Assembly: GCA_021295835.1 (NCBI GenBank)
Contig: JAGWBP010000022.1
Span: 1-28,389, forward strand
DNA: 28,389 bases
Source of the DNA: Gemmatimonadota bacterium
GTDB lineage: Bacteria > Gemmatimonadota > Gemmatimonadetes > Longimicrobiales > Gaopeijiaceae
Direction: 5' to 3'
Shown here: one piece after another, positions 24,215 through 28,389 of the stretch
Numbering within the stretch: position 1 is the stretch's first letter
Layout: each line of letters begins with the position of its first letter
The notes under the pieces: model-generated
The model's database searches: none
What the model was told of the DNA's origin: nothing
Seen by the model: the letters and a program-made list of their open reading frames with translations, nothing else
Translations under genes and position numbers: made by a program

Positions 24215-26492
24215 CGTCGTGGCCGGTGCCAGCCCCGTGTGACTGTACGCCGTCGAGGTGGAGCCGGTGTTGGCGACGAGCTCCCTCCAGCGACTCCTCG
24301 ATCAGGTAGCCGCTCACCGAGGCGCCGCCGTCGTAGTCCGGCGCGCTCCACGCCAGATCGATCTGCGACGTGCCATTCGCCACCGCCTCGAGGTCGGTCG
24401 GCTCATCGGGCACGGTGGCGTCGGTCGTGGCGCTGGCCACGTTCGAGGGCATGCTCGCACCGGCCGAATTGAGCGCCGCCACCCGATAGTGCCTGGTCGT
24501 CGCAGGTGCCAGTCCGGTGTGGGTGTACGAGGTCGTATTCGCTCCCACGCTATCCTCCAGCACCCCCCACGAGACCCCTCCGTCAGGGGATACGTCCACC
24601 CGGTATCCGGTGATGTCGTCGCCTCCGTCGTCGGAGGGGGCCGTCCACCCCAGAGTGATCCGGGTCGACCCGTCGGCGGTCGCGACGAGCCCGGTCGGCT
24701 CATCGGGCACGACCGGGTCGGTCGTGGCGCTGGCCGGGATCGATACCGGACCGGTGCCCGCGACGTTGATCGCCGAGACGCGGTAGTGCCTCGTATCGCC
24801 CGGATCCAGCCCGCCGTGCATGTAGCTCGTCGCGGTGGAGCGGTAGTCCCACCCCGCCGGCACAACCCACGGCGCCGACCCGGTCTCGGACACCTCGAGC
24901 TGGTACCCGGTAATGTCCGCACCGCCGTCGTCCTCCGGCTTCGTCCACGAGAGGTTGATCTGCGACTCCCCGGCCGCTGCGGCCGTCAGCCCGGTCGGGG
25001 CGTCCGGCACAGTCGGATCGGTGGTGGCGCTGGCTTCGGGCGAGTAGTCGCCCGCGCCGACCGAGTTGATCGCGGCCACCCGGTAGTGCCGTCTCGTACC
25101 CGGATCGAGCCCGGTGTCGGCGTGGCTCGTGAGCGTGGAGCGGGTGTTGGCCACAAGGGTGCTCCAGTCCTCGCCGGCGTTCTCGGAGTACTGGATCATG
25201 TAGCCCGTGACATCGGCGCCGCCGTCGTCCTCGGGGGGCTCCCACTCCAGATCGATCCGCGTCTGACCGTCGGCCGTGGCCCTAAGGTCGAGCGGCGGAC
25301 CGGGCTCCCTCGGGTCGGTGGTGGCCTGAGCCACTCCGGAGGGTTCACTGTACCCCCACCGGTTCTTCGCGGAGACCCGATAGTGCCAAGTCTCGCCCGC
25401 GGTGAGGCCGGTGTGGGGGTACGTCCTGGAGGTGGAGCGGGTATCATCGACCTCCACGGTCCAGGATGCGCCCGCATTGTCGGAGACTTCGATCCGGTAG
25501 CCGTCGACCGGAGAGCCGCCGTTATCCGGGACCTCAGGCCACCCGAGGTTGATCTGCGTCTGACCGATGGCGGTCGCGGTCAGGCCGGGCGGCGGGTCGG
25601 GAACGTCGAAGGTGGTGGCGAAGTCGACGTCGGAGGGGTCCCCGGTGCCGATCTCGTTGATGGCGGAGACGCGGTAGTGGTGCGTAGTCCCCCAGGGAAG
25701 GCCCGAGTGCGTATAGGTCGTGTCCTTGCTCTCCGTGTCCGCCACCGCTTCGGTCCAAGCGCTCCCGTCGGGCGAGGACTCGATCCGGTACCCGGTAACC
25801 GTAGAGCCGCCGTCGTCTTCGGGCGGAGCCCACGACAGGCCGATCCTCGAGGTGTCGCGCGCGGTGGCCACGAGGGCCGTCGGCGGCCCGGGGGGATCGC
25901 CCTCGGTGGTGGCGTGCGCCACCTCGGAAAATTCGCCGACGGTGTCCGCGTTGTATGCCGAGACCCGGTAGTACCAGGTTGAGTTGGCCGTGACGGTGGT
26001 GTCGGCGTAGAAGCGGGAGGTCTCGACCGCGACGGTGTCCTGCAGCGACCAGCTCGACGTGCCGTCGGGGGACCGATCGACCACATACCCAAGGATCTTC
26101 GAGCCGCCGTTGTCCTCGGGAGTCCCCCAGGTGAGGATGATCGAGTCCGAGCCGCTGGCATGGGCCGTGAGCGATCTCGGCGGGCTCGGTCTTCCCCCCT
26201 CCGTTCTGGCGGAGGTCGTATCCGGAGGCCCATCTCCCCCCTCGCTGCGGGCGTAGACCCGGTAGTGCCACCTCTCGCCCTTGCCGAGCTCTTCGTGGAG
26301 GTATTCCGTCGTCGGGTGATCCACGAACTCCAGCGAATCCCACTCCTCCCCATCTTCCGACCCCTCGACCACGTACCCGTCGATATCGTGGCTTCCCGGA
26401 TCGGCCGGCACCACCCAGTCCACCTCGATAGACGCCGTGTCGAGGGCCTCCGCCTCGAGGCGGCGGACCTCGCTGGGGGGCCTGGGGGGAAC
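22076..26492 (-). repeat. array of 15 FN3-coding repeats, about 295 bases each
   Basis: Fifteen consecutive units of 280-300 bases encode FN3 domains. Units 8, 9 and 10 (about 24480-23590) are nearly identical at DNA level over long stretches, e.g. the shared segment from GTGGCCGGTGCCAGCCCCGT onward, which indicates recent duplication or gene conversion. Units 1-7 and 11-15 are clearly diverged. Unit 10 lacks five codons compared with unit 9 (EESRWRELV against EESRDGGEMWTELV), and unit 8 shares that shortened form plus a further 2-base loss. Confidence 0.85.
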
Positions 26493-27263
26493 GTTTCTGG
26501 TGTTCCTGACCTCTTCGCCGTCGAGGCTAGGAACAAGATTGCCGCGGATATCGCGAGCGTCGTTGGCGTCGCCGTTGGGCGTGGGCGTGTAGGTGACCGT
26601 GATGACGTCGTTCACCTCGATGGTGCCGCTCAACTTGATGAAGATCCTGCTCTCTCGGACCCGCACCCAGTTAATGCTGAATTCACGGTCATTGCCAAGG
26701 GAATCCGTTACAGTCACCGTGAAGTCACTGTCGGTCTGGTAATCCTCGTCCAGCACCTCGTGATAGGGGAGGAGGACCGTGTCGCCGCTCGCCGTCGCAT
26801 CCCCGAGCTCGGGGGCCCTGTTGTCGACGTCGAAGGTCAGCGTCATGGCGATGTTCCCCTCGCCGTCCACGTTCTGGGCCACGTTCGCCGGTACCGTGAT
26901 CGTGACATCGCCCTCGCGGTTCTTGTACACCTCTATGGTGACCTCGAAGCCGATGCTGTCGTTATCACTGTCAGTCAGCGGGGAGATCGTTGTCGCGCCC
27001 TCAAGGTCGATGTCCGCCAGCTCGAATCCGCTGACCTTCTCGGAAAAGGTGAACGTCACCGTGAAGGCAGAGTCGATATTTTCAGGCATAATCGGGGTGG
27101 TGTCGATCATGACCGTCGGCCGCGCCGCGAAGTCCACCGGCACGACCACGGTGTCGGGCGAGGACGGGTCGGCCGTCTCGACTGAGGACGGCTCGGCGGC
27201 GCGGGCCTCGAATGCGGGGAGGAACGCGAGGGAAGCGGCGGCGAAGAGGACGAGCTTGCGCAC
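23421..27263 (-). CDS. FN3-repeat autotransporter, N-terminal part (signal, two Ig-like domains, FN3 1-8)
   Basis: Start: GTG 27263 with AGGAG at 27271-27275, seven bases upstream, followed by a signal peptide RKLVLFAAASLAFLPAFEARA. Residues about 45-150 form a bacterial Ig-like domain (DSAFTVTFTFSEKVSGFELADIDL); about 150-255 a SwmB-like repeat domain (GDTVLLPYHEVLDE, IEVNDVITVTYTPTPNGD). FN3 repeats follow from residue about 257. The reading is normal for about 990 residues, to GYLIEES in FN3 repeat 8; after that, at about 24291, two bases are missing relative to the matching place in repeat 10, and the frame runs out of sense (GARRQHRLH...) until a stop at 23421. With the two bases restored the protein would be about 2176 residues, running to 20735. 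Likely an adhesin or cell-contact rod. Confidence 0.8.
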   Translation of the reverse strand: MRKLVLFAAASLAFLPAFEARAAEPSSVETADPSSPDTVVVPVDFAARPTVMIDTTPIMPENIDSAFTVTFTFSEKVSGFELADIDLEGATTISPLTDSDNDSIGFEVTIEVYKNREGDVTITVPANVAQNVDGEGNIAMTLTFDVDNRAPELGDATASGDTVLLPYHEVLDEDYQTDSDFTVTVTDSLGNDREFSINWVRVRESRIFIKLSGTIEVNDVITVTYTPTPNGDANDARDIRGNLVPSLDGEEVRNTRNVPPRPPSEVRRLEAEALDTASIEVDWVVPADPGSHDIDGYVVEGSEDGEEWDSLEFVDHPTTEYLHEELGKGERWHYRVYARSEGGDGPPDTTSARTEGGRPSPPRSLTAHASGSDSIILTWGTPEDNGGSKILGYVVDRSPDGTSSWSLQDTVAVETSRFYADTTVTANSTWYYRVSAYNADTVGEFSEVAHATTEGDPPGPPTALVATARDTSRIGLSWAPPEDDGGSTVTGYRIESSPDGSAWTEAVADTESKDTTYTHSGLPWGTTHHYRVSAINEIGTGDPSDVDFATTFDVPDPPPGLTATAIGQTQINLGWPEVPDNGGSPVDGYRIEVSDNAGASWTVEVDDTRSTSRTYPHTGLTAGETWHYRVSAKNRWGYSEPSGVAQATTDPREPGPPLDLRATADGQTRIDLEWEPPEDDGGADVTGYMIQYSENAGEDWSTLVANTRSTLTSHADTGLDPGTRRHYRVAAINSVGAGDYSPEASATTDPTVPDAPTGLTAAAAGESQINLSWTKPEDDGGADITGYQLEVSETGSAPWVVPAGWDYRSTATSYMHGGLDPGDTRHYRVSAINVAGTGPVSIPASATTDPVVPDEPTGLVATADGSTRITLGWTAPSDDGGDDITGYRVDVSPDGGVSWGVLEDSVGANTTSYTHTGLAPATTRHYRVAALNSAGASMPSNVASATTDATVPDEPTDLEAVANGTSQIDLAWSAPDYDGGASVSGYLIEESLEGARRQHRLHLDGVQSHGAGTGHDGALPRRGDQLGWRGRPLERSQRHDRRHRARCADRPRGGGGWHVADRSGVECAGLRRRRRHRRIPDRGVARRGRDVDGARRQHRLHLDGVQPHGAGTGHDGALPRRGDQLGGRGRLFECGRRQDRRHGARCADRPPGRGGWHVADRSGLGRAGVRRRRCGERLPDRGVALEGARRQHRLHLDGVQSHGAGTGHDGALPRLGDQRGWRGRPLERSRRHDRRHRARSADGPPGRGKWDIADRSGLGRAGVRRRRCGERLPDRGLGGG

Positions 27264-27578
27264 CGAGAGACTCCTGTGTCTGGGGGTGGGAAGGGCGCCT
27301 ACCCGGCGCGCAACGGTCACGAGGCTGGCCCCACCCCCGACGCGGCTGGGCGGCCACTTCACGCTGGGAAAGATACTAGGAATCGGGAGAATGTGTACCC
27401 TTGGGCGCGCGCACTCCCCGAAGAGCTCGCGGCGGGCCCTCCCACGGCAGGAGCAGCGCTGCATCCCCGCTGGACCGCTTCGATTGCCTGTCCATACTGT
27501 AAACCATGCTTTACAATGTGTAAACTATGGTTTACAATGCCCGCACCCGTGGCTTCGGACTGCGGGAGCCCGGGGGAG
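27264..27578. other. 315-base region upstream of the FN3 autotransporter
   Basis: Apart from the ribosome-binding site at 27271-27275 and the repeat pair at 27498-27539, I see nothing in this region. The longer open frame back to 27464 has no similarity and would precede a good signal peptide and Shine-Dalgarno, so I treat it as untranslated. If the repeats are the control region, the transcript has an untranslated leader of up to about 230 bases. Confidence 0.4.
27498..27539. repeat. pair of 21-base operator-like inverted repeats upstream of the FN3 gene
   Basis: Unit A TGTAAACCATGCTTTACA (27498-27515) has perfect TGTAAA/TTTACA arms around six bases; unit B TGTAAACTATGGTTTACA (27519-27536) has perfect TGTAAAC/GTTTACA arms around four. 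Each is followed by ATG, making exact 21-base periods. The same element lies at 15386-15438. It sits about 40 bases beyond the tRNA-Lys 3' end and about 235 bases before the FN3 start. Confidence 0.7.
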
Positions 27579-27651
27579 TGAGCCGGCTGGGAATCGAACC
27601 CAGGACCTACGGATTAAAAGTCCGTTGCTCTGCCAACTGAGCTACCGGCTC
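27579..27651 (-). tRNA. tRNA-Lys, anticodon TTT
   Basis: 73 bases on the minus strand. Acceptor arms GAGCCGG and CCGGCTC pair over seven bases with discriminator A at 27579; the D-arm region is TAGCTCAGTTGGCAGAGCA; the anticodon arm is ACGGA-CTTTTAA-TCCGT with anticodon TTT; the T arm holds GGTTCGATTCC. No CCA is encoded, so it is added after transcription. The 5' half lies inside the rnhB reading frame, so it is probably processed from an rnhB-tRNA transcript. Confidence 0.95.
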
Positions 27652-28255
27652 GCCGCTCGAGCTGGCGCAGGCCGAAGGAGACGCGGTGGTGCGGCGTGAG
27701 GCCCGCCTCGCGCACGGCCCGGCGGTGGCGCGGCGTGGCGTAGCCCTTGTTGCGCTCCCAGCAGTACTGGGGGTAGCGAACGGCCAGGCGGGTCATGAGG
27801 CGGTCGCGGCAGACCTTGGCGACTATCGAGGCGCACGCGACCGAGTGGACCAGGGCGTCGCCGCCCACCACCGCCTCGTGCCGCCAGGGCAGGCCGGCCA
27901 CCGGTAGGCCGTCCACCACGACGTGATCGGGCCGCTCGGGCAGGCGCGCGAGCGCGCGCTCCATGGCCCTCGCCGTCGCCCGGAGTATGCCCAGGCGATC
28001 GATCTCCCTCGCCGAGGCGGCCCCGATCGCGATCGCCTGCGCCCTCGCCTCGATCTCGGCGGCCAGCTCCAAACGCCTCCCCGGAGCGAGCACCTTGGAG
28101 TCGGTCGCCCCCGCGACGCCACACCCCACGGAGAGCACCACCGCCCCCGCGACCACCGGTCCGGCTATGGGGCCGCGTCCCACCTCGTCCACCCCGGCAA
28201 TTCGCGAGACGCCCCCGTCCCAGAGTGCGCGTTCGTACTCCAGAGGCAGATCCAC
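27614..28255 (-). CDS. rnhB: ribonuclease HII
   Basis: 213 residues. RNase HII removes RNA from RNA-DNA hybrids and single ribonucleotides from DNA in the cytoplasm. The acidic site is visible: Asp22 and Glu23 in AGVDEVGRGPIAGP, Asp in HVVVDGLP (about residue 110), and Asp in GGDALVHSVACASIVAKVCRDR (about 132-148). PQYCWERNKGYATPRH is the expected C-terminal motif. The start is GTG at 28255, within an inverted repeat and with no Shine-Dalgarno. The last nine residues (SVGRATDF region) are encoded by the tRNA-Lys gene, and the stop TAA (27616-27614) is the 3' side of the tRNA anticodon loop; the overlap is 38 bases. The tail after HHRVSFGLRQLERR is thus not expected to be functional. Confidence 0.92.
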   Translation of the reverse strand: MDLPLEYERALWDGGVSRIAGVDEVGRGPIAGPVVAGAVVLSVGCGVAGATDSKVLAPGRRLELAAEIEARAQAIAIGAASAREIDRLGILRATARAMERALARLPERPDHVVVDGLPVAGLPWRHEAVVGGDALVHSVACASIVAKVCRDRLMTRLAVRYPQYCWERNKGYATPRHRRAVREAGLTPHHRVSFGLRQLERRAGSSVGRATDF

Positions 28256-28274
28256 GGGCTAGCAGTCCGTGGAT
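28250..28274. promoter_or_regulatory. 8-bp inverted repeat over the rnhB start codon
   Basis: ATCCACGG (28250-28257) and CCGTGGAT (28267-28274) are perfect complements around nine bases. On the rnhB transcript the second arm contains the GTG start, so a hairpin would hide it. The upstream arm with its flank reads TTATCCACGG, close to a DnaA box (TTATCCACA) but with a changed last base. Confidence 0.5.
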
Positions 28275-28389
28275 AATCTCGCGCGAGCACCGAGAGCGGC
28301 GAAGCGCTCCGCTGGCAAGGCGCGACGAAGCGGTCCGTGGATGCGCCCGGGCGAGCACAGAGAGGGGCGCAGCGCCGGGCTGGCAAGGC
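28261..28389. repeat. two copies of a 61-base direct repeat, period 68
   Basis: 28261-28321 and 28329-28389 align end to end: both run AGC-GTCCGTGGAT, then GCGAGCAC-GAGAG, then GC-GCTGGCAAGGC, with differences mostly in the middle. Each keeps a small hairpin (GGCG-AAG-CGCT in the first, GGCG-CAG-CGCC in the second). The second copy runs to the window edge, so the array may continue. It is the upstream region of rnhB and I see no gene in it. Confidence 0.6.

Noticed and set aside
22034..24472. 812-codon rightward frame with regular repeats
   Set aside because: It mirrors the FN3 repeats on the other strand; its periodicity comes from them.
22076..26492. Possible CRISPR-like periodic array
   Set aside because: Units are about 295 bases, diverged and coding for FN3 domains.
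28268..28276. DnaA box / replication origin near rnhB
   Set aside because: Only one near-match (TTATCCACG), not repeated in the second copy, no AT-rich unwinding region and no dnaA or dnaN.

Overview
The window is GC-rich (two 60-base samples I counted give 57% in one island and 68% in ordinary coding sequence) and dominated by exported proteins: lipoproteins with LxxC boxes, Tat substrates, a beta-barrel autotransporter and an OmpA-like barrel. It is therefore a diderm bacterium. The mix of families (DUF2911, DUF885, sortilin-type BNR propellers, 6-bladed propeller lipoproteins, CBM9-like proteins, a secreted protein ending in an L-GN-DG-LGD motif) is what I would expect of Gemmatimonadota, but this is inference from gene content, with no rRNA or ribosomal protein marker in view.

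Layout. 48-1028 (-): Tat-exported aldo/keto reductase broken by one amber codon. 1379-3594 (+): two overlapping PH-domain membrane proteins (YdbS/YdbT type). 3670-6826 (-): propeller lipoprotein and DUF885 metallopeptidase-like protein. 6975-8183 (+): RtcB-family RNA ligase behind an inverted repeat and a possible leader ORF. 8297-8985 (+): outer-membrane barrel with a one-base deletion. 9191-11205 (+): CBM9-like protein and a Tat-exported glycosyl-hydrolase-like barrel, overlapping by four bases. 11333-15399 (-): a 1138-residue secreted BNR-propeller protein with a dockerin-like tail, overlapping by four bases with a lipoprotein. 15498-16586 (-): methyltransferase. 16636-18560 (+): DUF2911 protein and a PQQ-type sugar dehydrogenase lipoprotein, again overlapping. 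18610-20362 (-): a lower-GC AAA-ATPase plus PIN-domain pair. 20422-20667 (-): small lipoprotein. 20735-27263 (-): a giant autotransporter with 15 fibronectin type III (FN3) repeats, frame-broken by a 2-base deletion. 27579-28255 (-): tRNA-Lys(TTT) and rnhB, overlapping. 28261-28389: two copies of a 61-base direct repeat.

The points most worth following are: (1) a shared array of 18-base inverted repeats (TGTAAAC-N4-GTTTACA in the best copy) set exactly 21 bases apart, found at the start of the BNR gene and again upstream of the FN3 autotransporter, suggesting one regulator for two cell-surface loci; (2) the BNR protein with a dockerin-like tail translationally coupled to a lipoprotein, a possible surface-anchoring pair; (3) the ATPase-PIN cassette, which has the two-gene architecture of defence systems such as Septu and PARIS but with a PIN effector.

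Four of about 20 genes carry a single small lesion (one nonsense, three short indels in G/C-rich runs). This density may mean consensus errors in the assembly rather than biology, so every 'broken gene' claim here should be read with that in mind.
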